This document shows positions 37,184 to 45,800 of a DNA stretch of 64,000 nt, in pieces. The translations under genes and the position numbers were made by a program. The DNA comes from Opitutus terrae PB90-1 (GTDB lineage Bacteria > Verrucomicrobiota > Verrucomicrobiia > Opitutales > Opitutaceae): the NCBI RefSeq assembly GCF_000019965.1, contig NC_010571.1:2737001-2801000 (forward strand), written 5' to 3'. Below the pieces are notes generated by a model. That model ran no database searches and had not been told where the DNA came from. It saw nothing but the letters and a program-made list of their open reading frames with translations. The number at the start of each line of letters is the position of its first letter. The stretch's first letter is position 1.

Positions 37184-38203
37184 ATGCGCCGAAAACTAAA
37201 AGTGCTGGCGCTGTTCGACGTCGGCGAGCCGACGCGAGCCGACGAGGATCTTGGGGCGACGCTGCAGACGCCGGAGTGGAAGACCGAGGCGGGCGTGCTC
37301 GCCGCGCTCAACGAGCTCGGTTATCCCAATGAGCATCTCGCGATCTTCGACGACCTGGAGCCGCTGCGGCAAAAGGTGCAGGCGTTTCAGCCGGACGTCG
37401 TCTTCAACCTGGCGGATCAGTTTCGGAACAACCGGGCGTTCGACCAGCACATCGTCTCGTTTCTGGCGATGAGCGATATTCCGTTCACGGGCTGCGGCTC
37501 GACGGGACTCACGCTCTGCAAGCACAAGGGCGTTTCGAAAAAAATCCTGAGCTACCATCGGATCCACACGCCCGCGTTCGCGATCATTCCGCGCGGCCGG
37601 CGCGCGGTGCGGCCGAAGCGGCTGAAGTTTCCGATCCTGGTGAAGCCGCTGAAGGAGGAGGCGTCGTATGGCATCGCGCAGGCGTCGTTCGTCGAGACGG
37701 ACGAGCAGTTCCGCGAGCGCGTCGAATTTGTCCACCAGAAGTTCAACAACGACGCGATCGCCGAGGAATACATCGAGGGGCGGGAACTCTACGTGAGCCT
37801 TCTGGGCAATCACCGGCTGCAGGTATTTCCGATCCGCGAGCTGGTGTTTCGCGAGGTGCCGCCGGATGAGCCGAAGATCGCCACGTACAAGGCGAAGTGG
37901 GACGAGGCGTATCGGGCGCGCTGGGGATTGGAGAACCGCTTCGTGGAGGATCTCGAGCCGGCGTTGGTGCGGAAGATCGAGGCGACGTGCCGGCGGATCT
38001 ACCGGCTGCTGACGATCGACGGTTATGCGCGGTTGGATTTGCGGCTGAACGCACGGAACGAACTTTGGTTCATCGAGGCGAACGCGAACCCGATCCTGGC
38101 GCCGGACGAAGACTTCGCGCTCTCGGCGGGGAAGGCGGGGTTGAGCTATCCGCAGCTGATCGACCGGATCGCGCGGCTCGGCTTGAGCGCGGTGCGGGAG
38201 TGA
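37184..38203 (+). CDS. D-alanine--D-alanine ligase-like ATP-grasp protein
   Basis: A 339-residue ATP-grasp enzyme starting at ATG 37184. The Ddl-like layout is visible: an N-terminal Rossmann-like part (VLALFDVGEPTRADEDLG), PDVVFNLADQF, IPFTGCGSTGLTLCKHKGVS, FPILVKPLKEEASYGIAQAS (ATP-binding Lys and flexible loop), AEEYIEGRELYVSLLGN, and the metal site DLRLNARNELWFIEANANP with its Glu and Asn. It is not the housekeeping Ddl in context: no mur or fts genes are nearby. Pairing with the metallopeptidase at 36031 suggests a peptide or amide ligase of a small dedicated system. Substrates are unknown. Confidence 0.85.
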   Translation: MRRKLKVLALFDVGEPTRADEDLGATLQTPEWKTEAGVLAALNELGYPNEHLAIFDDLEPLRQKVQAFQPDVVFNLADQFRNNRAFDQHIVSFLAMSDIPFTGCGSTGLTLCKHKGVSKKILSYHRIHTPAFAIIPRGRRAVRPKRLKFPILVKPLKEEASYGIAQASFVETDEQFRERVEFVHQKFNNDAIAEEYIEGRELYVSLLGNHRLQVFPIRELVFREVPPDEPKIATYKAKWDEAYRARWGLENRFVEDLEPALVRKIEATCRRIYRLLTIDGYARLDLRLNARNELWFIEANANPILAPDEDFALSAGKAGLSYPQLIDRIARLGLSAVRE

Positions 38204-38581
38204 GCCGGGTAGGATTGGCTAGTCAGGTGGAGCACGTTGCCCTCAACGCGCTTCGTAGCGGAAGCCACAAGGCTGTCGCCGAAAAGGCCGCACAGCCCCG
38301 GCCCTGCACGCTTCCCCGTGTGGACCGCGGCGTAACCGTCCACGCCAACGTTATGGCGAGGAGGCCCGCGTGGCTGTGACCCGCAACAGAGCTTCCGGGG
38401 TAAGGCGCTCCAACCCGCCGGCCGGGCAAGACGAGGGGGCTTTCGCACGTCAGCTGGAACGGCTCGCCCTCGCAACCACCAGTTTTCGGATAGCCGCTAG
38501 ACAAAGACGTGACTGCTCCGGACTCGGCCGGTGGCCGGGCGCCCGTTTACCGACGGGCCTACGGCCATGCGCTCGGGAGGT
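38204..38581. other. 378-base gene-free region with packed short hairpins, possible structured RNA or repeat
   Basis: There is no credible gene here. Short stems follow each other closely: GTGGAC/GTCCAC at 38320-38343 and CGCCA/TGGCG at 38343-38358, with several other GC-rich inverted segments from 38250 to 38470. The GTAGCGGAAGCC near 38250 shares its core with the inverted repeat at 1900-1960. I compared by eye with RNase P RNA, tmRNA and the cobalamin riboswitch and saw none of their conserved blocks. It may be an undescribed structured RNA or a dispersed genomic repeat. Confidence 0.4.
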
Positions 38582-38968
38582 TCAGACTTGAGTCGCGGGC
38601 GCGATCTGCACGGTGGCGAGATAGGAGCCGGCGCCGCCGACGGCGCGCTCGAGCCGCACCCGCACCTCGCGCTTGGCTCCGGTCAACGGCAACGCCGTCA
38701 AAACCGTCGTGCGGTCCAGCGTCTCGGCGCTGAGGATGCGCCAGCGCGCCACCGCTGCGTCCGCCGCTTCCGGCGCCGCATCGAGCACGAACAGCTGCGC
38801 GAACGGCCGCCCGATCAGTGAGCGATCCGAGGCGGACCAGAGCTGCCGTGCCGATTGGTTGACGGCGACGATCTTCCCGGTCGCATCGAGCACGACGGCG
38901 GCACAGAGGTCCGCCTCGGCGATGGCGCCGAGTCGCGGGGGGGAGGAAAGAGGAGCGGATTCGTTCAC
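38582..38968 (-). CDS. Small PAS-domain protein
   Basis: About 128 residues from GTG 38968; longer in-frame starts lie upstream and no clear ribosome binding site decides. A single PAS fold is seen: DLCAAVVLDATGKIVAVNQS, ARQLWSASDRSLIGRPFAQL, and the final beta-sheet (REVRVRLERAVGGAGSYLAT). There is no kinase, cyclase or DNA-binding output. It may be an orphan sensor that binds a partner, or the remnant of a larger kinase. The next gene on this strand, DUF5069, ends at 39094 upstream. Confidence 0.65.
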   Translation of the reverse strand: MNESAPLSSPPRLGAIAEADLCAAVVLDATGKIVAVNQSARQLWSASDRSLIGRPFAQLFVLDAAPEAADAAVARWRILSAETLDRTTVLTALPLTGAKREVRVRLERAVGGAGSYLATVQIAPATQV

Positions 38969-39093
38969 AGGGCAGCGAGCGCGACAATTTCGCCGCGCAC
39001 GGGCACACACGTGAAGGAAATTTCGCTGCAGTCAAACCCCGCTGATGCGCTGGCGTGAGACTGGCCCCGGCCTCGCGCGGGTCGAGCACGGCG

Positions 39094-39537
39094 CTATTTC
39101 AGCACCGCCTCGTGAAATTCCTGCCAGCTGTCGAGATCGTTCAGGCGGATCGCGTCTTTCACGGCGGTGTCGTCATCGGGGAGCCCGTTGTTTTTCAACA
39201 CCCCGCGGCGCGTCTCGTCGTCGTGAATGTAGCCGCGCACCGCGGCGTTGTGCTTCTCGATGGAGGCGGCATCGAGCTTGACGCCGGGCTGTCGCTTCAC
39301 CCAGGCCTCGAATTGCGGATACGTGGGCCGCGAGTCGCGGATGAACGCCAGGGTGGCCGCACGATCGAGGCCGAGGTCGTTGAGGGTCATTTGGTCGAAG
39401 CCTTTGCCGCAACCGGGATAGCGGGAATCGAGCCGGCCGCGCGCTTCGAGCGAGGCCTTGAGCCAGAAACGAGGCAGGTGGAGCACGCCGAGCGGGCCGG
39501 CGGTGCCGGAACTGATCAGGGGAATGTAGGTGTCCAT
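39094..39537 (-). CDS. DUF5069 domain-containing protein
   Basis: A 147-residue soluble protein starting at ATG 39537. The DUF5069 pattern is clear: VLHLPRFWLKASLEARGRL, YPGCGKGFDQMTLNDLGLD, PTYPQFEAWVKRQPG and SIEKHNAAVRGYIH. The family is common in Verrucomicrobia and Planctomycetes and has no known function. It is helical and has no signal peptide. It is divergent from the ketopantoate-reductase-like gene at 39716. Confidence 0.88.
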   Translation of the reverse strand: MDTYIPLISSGTAGPLGVLHLPRFWLKASLEARGRLDSRYPGCGKGFDQMTLNDLGLDRAATLAFIRDSRPTYPQFEAWVKRQPGVKLDAASIEKHNAAVRGYIHDDETRRGVLKNNGLPDDDTAVKDAIRLNDLDSWQEFHEAVLK

Positions 39538-39715
39538 GGGGAGTGGCGCGACGATGGATGCGGTGTCGCGCCGAGCACGACGTCCGACCCGCCGCACGGT
39601 TCCGGCTTATGCCGCAGATAACAAACCGAGGGCGGCCGCGGGAGGACGCGGGCGGGGATTGACGGACAGGAAGCGTGCGCTCTGATTTCGGTGCGGCGAT
39701 CCTTGCCGCGGTCAC

Positions 39716-40600
39716 ATGGCTCACCTCGCAATCATCGGTCCTGGCGCGATCGGCTGCACGATGCTCGGCTGGCTGGGCCGATCGCCGGCCCATCGCGTAT
39801 TCGCGTGTGCGCGGACGCCGTTCGAGACGGTGACACTCGAAACGCCCGACGGCGTGCTCGAATCACGCCCAACCGTGTTGACGGTGCCGGCGGACGCCCC
39901 CGTCGTCGACTGGGTGCTCGTCGCGACGAAGACCTATGACACCGCGGGCGCAGCGGAGTGGTTGCGCCGCCTAACGGGCCCGCGGACGCACGTGGCGATT
40001 CTTCAGAACGGCGTGGAACACCTCGCGCGTTTCGCGGGGATCGTGGCTCCCGGGATGCTTCTGCCGGTGGTGGTCGATTGTCCGGCGGAGCGCATCGCCC
40101 CTGGTCGCGTGCGGCAGCGCGGGCCGGGGCGGATGACCGTGCCAGACTCGGAGGTGGGCCGCGCGTTCGTGGCGCTCTTTGCAGGCACGCCGCTCGAGGG
40201 GCTGACGACGAGCGACTGGCGCAGCGTCGCGTGGCGCAAACTCTGTCTCAATGCGGCGGGCGCGGTGAACGCGTTGACACTGCAGCCGGCGCGAATCGCG
40301 CACGACGAGGCGGTCGCGAACCTGATGCGCGCGATCGTGCGTGAGGCAATACTCGTGGGGCGCCGCGAGGGGGCCACGCTCGACGATGCGCTGACCGAGA
40401 CCGTCATCGCCAGTTACCGAAGTGCGCCGCCCGACGCGATCAATTCACTGCACGCGGACCGGCTGGCAGGCCGGCCGATGGAGATTGATGCGCGCAACGG
40501 CGTGATTGTGCGGTTCGGGCGACAGCAGAGAATCAGCACGCCGGTGAACGAAACGGTGGTCACGCTGCTGAACGCGATCGCGTCCCCGGCGAAGGTATAG
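39716..40600 (+). CDS. Ketopantoate reductase family protein (2-dehydropantoate 2-reductase-like)
   Basis: A 294-residue NADPH-dependent reductase. The N-terminal Rossmann motif is HLAIIGPGAIGCTMLGWLG. Mid-protein blocks include VLVATKTYDT and AILQNGVEHL, and the ApbA C-terminal domain has WRKLCLNAAGAVNALT (conserved Lys and Asn) and the S-x3-D-type motif in DAINSLHADRLAGRPMEID. PanE makes pantoate for coenzyme A. Paralogues with other substrates are common and no pantothenate genes adjoin it, so I leave out the symbol. Confidence 0.88.
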   Translation: MAHLAIIGPGAIGCTMLGWLGRSPAHRVFACARTPFETVTLETPDGVLESRPTVLTVPADAPVVDWVLVATKTYDTAGAAEWLRRLTGPRTHVAILQNGVEHLARFAGIVAPGMLLPVVVDCPAERIAPGRVRQRGPGRMTVPDSEVGRAFVALFAGTPLEGLTTSDWRSVAWRKLCLNAAGAVNALTLQPARIAHDEAVANLMRAIVREAILVGRREGATLDDALTETVIASYRSAPPDAINSLHADRLAGRPMEIDARNGVIVRFGRQQRISTPVNETVVTLLNAIASPAKV

Positions 40601-40914
40601 CTGGATCACGCGGCGGAGGCGCGGCGGCCAGGGGGGACGGGCCAGTCGATTCGGCGATGGGGCGTCGCGGCTCCAGGCGTGACAGCCGTATTCACCTTGT
40701 CGGTGGCGCAAGCAACGGCGGCGCACGGGGGTGAACGGGCGCTTCCGCGCGACAGCGCCGCTGATGCGGTTCGCGCGTGCGGCTAATCCCTGCGGGCGTG
40801 CGGCGGATCTTGGTTGAGTGCGGTCGGAGGGGCCCGGCACAACCGAGGGCAACTGCGGCCGCGGCGGCTCCCCGAGTCGAAGGCAGCGGCAGTGTCTCCA
40901 CGCTTCCTCTGCCT
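40601..40914. other. Upstream region of the porin gene
   Basis: 314 bases between the reductase and the porin start. The porin frame is open back to ATG 40777, so part of this could be coding if that start is used. The stretch is very GC-rich and I see no promoter boxes, clear terminator or repeat. Confidence 0.35.
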
Positions 40915-42399
40915 GTGACCTTTCGATTCTCCTTGGCGCCGACCCTGCTCGCCGCGCTTCTTCTGCCGCCGATCCTCACGGCGCGCGCGCAACCCGTCGC
41001 GCCGCCGGCCAGCTCCCGCGAGCGCGCAGCCGCCGCGACCCCGTCCGCGGCTGCGTCCGATCGGCTGCAGCAGCTGAAGAATCCGGCGCCGTGGTTCTCG
41101 TGGGGCGCGGACTTCCGCGCGCGGAACGAATACTACCACAACATCGTCACGCTCGCGCCGACGAGCCTGCACGAGCAGGACCTGTTTCGCTTTCGGTGGC
41201 GGGTGGCGGCCACGATCAAACCGGTGACCGACTTCAGCCTGAACATGCGGCTGGCGGGCGAGGCGCGGCAGTGGCAGGAACCGGCCTTCGTCGGCGCGTT
41301 CAAGGCGTGCACCGGCTTCGAGGAAAGGTACGCGATCTTCGATAATTTGGCGGCGAAGTGGACTCATCTGTTCGGCGGCGCCGGCACATTCACGCTCGGC
41401 CGGCAGGACATCATGCTGGGCGATCCGCTGGATTGGTGGCTCGTGATGGACGGCACGCCGAACGAAGGTTCGTGGACGACGTTTTTCGACGCGGCGAGGC
41501 TGAGCGTGGAGGCGAAATCGATCACGACGAAGTTCGACCTGATCGCGTTGATCCAAGCCACGCAGCCGGACGAGTGGCTGCCGACGATCGGCTCCTCGGA
41601 ATGTTACCCGCTCACGGACCAACGCGAGACCGGCGTGATTCTTTACGTCTCGAACAAATCGCTGCCGGCGACGCAGATCGACGGCTATTTCCTGATGAAG
41701 CACGACCGGCAGCAGACGGTGACGGTCGGCGGCGCGACGAAGCTGTCCGGCGACAACGCCGATCTCTACACCTTTGGCGGCAAGGTGACCGGTACGATCG
41801 CGCCGAAACTGCAGTATTCGCTCGAGGGCGCACTGCAGTTCGGCACGAAGGAGGATCGCATCGCGGGCCGGTTCGCCGAGCGCGACGTGCGCGCCTGGGG
41901 CGGCAAGGCGCGGCTGACTTATTCGCTCCGGGATGCGCTGAACCAGCAGCTGAATCTCACCGGTGAAATCCTGTCCGGTGACGATCCCTCCACGGCCGAG
42001 CGGGACGAAATGTTCGATGTGTTGTGGGGCCGCTGGCCGTTGTGGAGCGAGTTGTATATCTACTCGGTCATCCAGGAAACCGGCGGTCGGGTAGCCCAGA
42101 TGAACAACCTCGGCCGGCTCGGCGGAGGCTGGAGCTGCAAGCCGGGCAAGGGCACGTCGGTGAGCCTCGCGTGGAACGCGCTGTTCGCGCTCGAGCAAGT
42201 GCCGACTCGCGCCGTGACACCGGCGCTGTTCAGCCGCGCCGGGAATTTCCGCGGCCACTACGTGCAAGCGGTGTTGAAGCACCCATTCAACGCGCACCTC
42301 AGCGGCCACCTCTGGGCCGAGCGGGTCTGGCAGGGCAATTTCTACACGCATCGCGGGGCGCTTACGTTCCTGCGCGCGGAGTTGATGGTCGCTTTCTAG
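40915..42399 (+). CDS. AlgE-type outer-membrane porin (alginate export family)
   Basis: About 494 residues from GTG 40915, chosen because a signal peptide follows at once (FSLAPTLLAALLLPPILTARAQ); ATG 40777 would put 46 extra residues before it. The body fits the Alginate_exp family: WFSWGADFRARNEYYHN, FRFRWRVAATIKPV, FTLGRQDIMLGDPLDWWLV and FDAARLSVEAKS near the start, alternating beta-strand patterns throughout, and a C-terminal strand ending in Phe (RAELMVAF), as outer-membrane barrels do. It probably forms an anion-selective channel for sugars or uronates. The usual alginate synthesis genes are absent. Confidence 0.85.
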   Translation: MTFRFSLAPTLLAALLLPPILTARAQPVAPPASSRERAAAATPSAAASDRLQQLKNPAPWFSWGADFRARNEYYHNIVTLAPTSLHEQDLFRFRWRVAATIKPVTDFSLNMRLAGEARQWQEPAFVGAFKACTGFEERYAIFDNLAAKWTHLFGGAGTFTLGRQDIMLGDPLDWWLVMDGTPNEGSWTTFFDAARLSVEAKSITTKFDLIALIQATQPDEWLPTIGSSECYPLTDQRETGVILYVSNKSLPATQIDGYFLMKHDRQQTVTVGGATKLSGDNADLYTFGGKVTGTIAPKLQYSLEGALQFGTKEDRIAGRFAERDVRAWGGKARLTYSLRDALNQQLNLTGEILSGDDPSTAERDEMFDVLWGRWPLWSELYIYSVIQETGGRVAQMNNLGRLGGGWSCKPGKGTSVSLAWNALFALEQVPTRAVTPALFSRAGNFRGHYVQAVLKHPFNAHLSGHLWAERVWQGNFYTHRGALTFLRAELMVAF

Positions 42400-42844
42400 G
42401 CCAGCGCCATCCCGGCGCTTCGTGCCATTCGAGGCGATCGACAATTGCGCTAGATAAGCGCCAGCATAGGCGCAGGCCCGGGCCTGCGTCGGTGTCCCCG
42501 CCGGGGCAGGCGCGTTGGGTGGTGTGCGTATGCGCTCAGCTCGGACCGCGTAATATTACGTGGAATATGCGATTGGATACGGGTGGCATGAAGCGTCTTG
42601 TGAACGGGTGTGGCTTGTGCCAGCCCGCCGTAATCACGGCCAAGACCCAGAAACAAACTGGTAACCTGTCCTCCGCGCCAGACGCTGTCTGCCTTCGAGG
42701 AGCGTAAGGTGTGGCGGATCTCGAAGGTCGCTTCGGACCACAGTCATGCTGCCTATGATCCGGTTCCTCGACCTTCCGTCCGCTCCTGGTAGCTGTGGCA
42801 ACCGTGATGCACCCGCGCTGCGGCCGAGACACTTTTTGGAGACC
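42400..42844. other. 445-base AT-richer region upstream of the RHS protein
   Basis: No gene is seen. It holds a perfect 18-base palindrome at 42471-42488 (CGCAGGCCC and its mirror) and a 12-base palindrome CGTAATATTACG at 42549-42560. The latter, in AT-rich DNA about 285 bases before the next start, could be an operator. The last bases before 42845 contain GGAG four bases from the ATG, a good ribosome binding site. Confidence 0.45.
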
Positions 42845-45800
42845 ATGAGTACGAATACAAAACGAGACAGTTGGATCCATCATGGGGCCTTTGTCAGGAT
42901 CGTCCTCGCGATGGGGGTGCTGAATCTGGCAAACGTGTGTAGGGCGGCGGTGGACCTTCCCGAGGGTTTTCCGGCCATTATCTGGCACCCGCAATCCCAG
43001 ACCGTCACCGCTGGGATCAACATTTCGCTTACGGTGGTGGCATCCGGCGCGGCCCCGCTGAGTTACCAGTGGAAGAGGAATGGCGTCGACATCACGAACG
43101 CGACGGGCTCCGCCCTTGCCTTGAACAATGTGCAGGCGGCAGACCTCGGCAGCTATACGGTGGTCGTCAGCAATGCAATCGGCAGCGCCCTTTCGAATCC
43201 GGCGATCATCTCCGGAATAGAACGTTTCTTCAACGGACATGCCTATGACGTGACGCCGCAAGGAATGGAATGGAACGAGGCGGAGAACTGGGCGAAGTCA
43301 CGCGGCGGGCACCTGGTGGCGATCAACAGTCAGGCCGAGCAGGATTTCCTGCTGCGGAATTTCGGCGCCGAGCCGTCGTACTGGATTGGGCTCTCCGACC
43401 AGGCGGCCGAAGGTGACTGGAGTCGATGGTCCAACGGGGAACCGGCGACCTACGGCAACTGGGCGTCCGGCGAACCGAACAACGCCAATGCGGGCGAGGC
43501 GTTCGCGATGATGAACTGGAACACGAACCAGGGGATTTCCGGGTTGGGGCAGTGGAATGACCTTCCGGGCGGACGGACGCCGGGAATCATCGAATACGTC
43601 ATCGGCGGCGCCCGCGCACCGGCACAAAAAAAGCCGCTGGAGGCAAAGCTGATTGTTCCAAACGCGCTGGGCCGGCATGTGACGGCGACCCTGTACGTGG
43701 AGTGCACCAACAACAGTACGGTCGCGATACCGGCTCCGCTCTTGCTGGTGCGCAGCGCCGACCGGGCGTTGCTGACGCTCGATCCGGCTCGCGTCGTGGC
43801 GGGTTTCTGGAGTTCGGTCGCGGTGGAAGGATTTGCGGACACGGTGCAGATTCTCGCCAGCGGCGCCGCCCCGGGCGTCCTGGCGCCGGGTGAGTCGGTC
43901 CGCGTTCCCGTGTATTATGCCGGGCTGCAACAGCCCTGGAATTTCGGCGACAGTCAGCTCGAGTTCGAGGTGGGAGCACTGACCGCCGACAGCGAAGATC
44001 CGATTGATTGGTCCACGCTCAAAGGCCGCCTGCGCCCGGCGTCGATGAGCGATGCGGGGTGGGAGGCGGTCTGGACGAATTTCGTCGCAGGCGCCGGACA
44101 TACCTGGGGCGAGTACGTGACCATGCTGAACGATAATGCGGCGTTTCTGGGCCGTATCGGCCGCCGCGTGGTTGACGTGAATCAGTTGCTCGGGTTCGAG
44201 CTGCTGCAGGCTGATGGGTTGGGACCGGTTCGGGTCCTTGCCGCCGCCAGCGATGCCCAGGCGGCAGGGCCGGGATTGGATCTGGTCTTTGCGCGCAGCT
44301 TTGGCGCGGCAATCTCTCCCCGCTTCGAGGTGGGAGCGTTCGGGCGGGGCTGGACGCACAACTGGCAATACTCCGCGCAGCGGGCGGGTGACGGCACTGT
44401 CACCATCCTCGGTCCGGCCGGTTCGCGCCGCATGTTCCATCCCGACAGTCGCGCCGGCACCAGATACTTCACCCAGCCGGGTGATCACGGCGTGCTCGCT
44501 GCGCTCCCAGGAGGCGGATTTACGTTGAGCGAAACCGATGGATTGGTGCGGGCGTTTCGGTCCGACGGCCGACTGGATTACGTGGCAGTTCCGAACGGCA
44601 ATCGGATCACGGCCCGCTGGACTGGTGATCTGCTCACGCGGCTGGAGCACTCCAACGGCCGCGGGCTCGACATCATCCACGATGGCGGGCTGATCCGCTC
44701 GATCACCGACCCCATTGGACGGACGACGGCCTACAGCTATGACACCGCGCAGCACCTCACGGGCGTTCGCTACGCCAGTGGCCAGGAGATCGGTTACGAG
44801 TACAATACGATTGCTGGCGCACCCGGCGAACACGCTCTGACGCAGATCAACGAATCCGGTGGCACCCATAAGAGCGTCAGCTACGATGCGGCCGGCCGGC
44901 TTGCCGGCACCAGCCTCTCCAGCGGCGCCGAAGCGCTTGGCTTTGCCTACGACAGTGCCGGCAGGGTCACGGTGACCGATGCGCTCGGTCACGCGACCCG
45001 GCACTTTTTCGACTACCGGGGATTGCTCGCGAGAACCGAGGATGCCCTCGGACACCCCGTGCAGATGACGTTTGATGACGAACATAATCTCGTGGAGCTG
45101 ACCGATCCGGCGGGCGGCAGCTACCGCTACACCTACGATTCGAAAGGCAATGTGATCGAAGCGGCGGATCCGCTCGGAGCGACGACGCGCTTTGCTCATG
45201 CTGGCGCCTTCAACCGGCTGGCATCCGTCACCGATGCCAAGGCCAATCTCACGCGGTACACGTACACGACCGAAGGCGATCTCCAGTCGATCACCTATGC
45301 GGACGGCAGCGTTGAACGCTGGACATACGATGCGAACGGCAACGCCAGCGGCTGGACCAACCGTCGCGGACGGACGATCGCCTACGCCCGCGACAACGAC
45401 GGGCGGCTTACGACAAAAACGTTGGCCGGCGAGAGTCGGACGACTTTCGACTACGACGTCCGGGGCAATCTCACGTCGACCACAGATGCCACCGGCACCA
45501 CGCGATTCGACTACGATGCCCGGGATTGGTTGACCCGGATCACCTATCCGACGGGGCCATGGCTGCAGTTCACCTACGACGCTGCGGGCCGCCGCGCGAC
45601 GAGTCTCGATCAACTCGGACATCGGTTGAACTATGGTTACGACGCGGCCGGCCGGTTGGAGCAACTGACGGACGAGCAAGGCCGGAGGATTGTGCACTAC
45701 ACCTTTGACGCGGCGGGACGCCTGGCTGGCAAGACGCTCGCCAACGGGCTGACCGCGACGTACGCCTACGACACCGCCGGGCAGTTGCTGGTCCTAACCA

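Noticed and set aside
38204-38581. Cobalamin riboswitch, RNase P RNA or tmRNA
   Set aside because: None of the conserved blocks of these RNAs could be found on either strand, and the downstream genes do not fit cobalamin control.
43298-45697. 800-residue minus-strand open frame inside the RHS gene
   Set aside because: It is a shadow of the YD repeats; no start signal or known domain.
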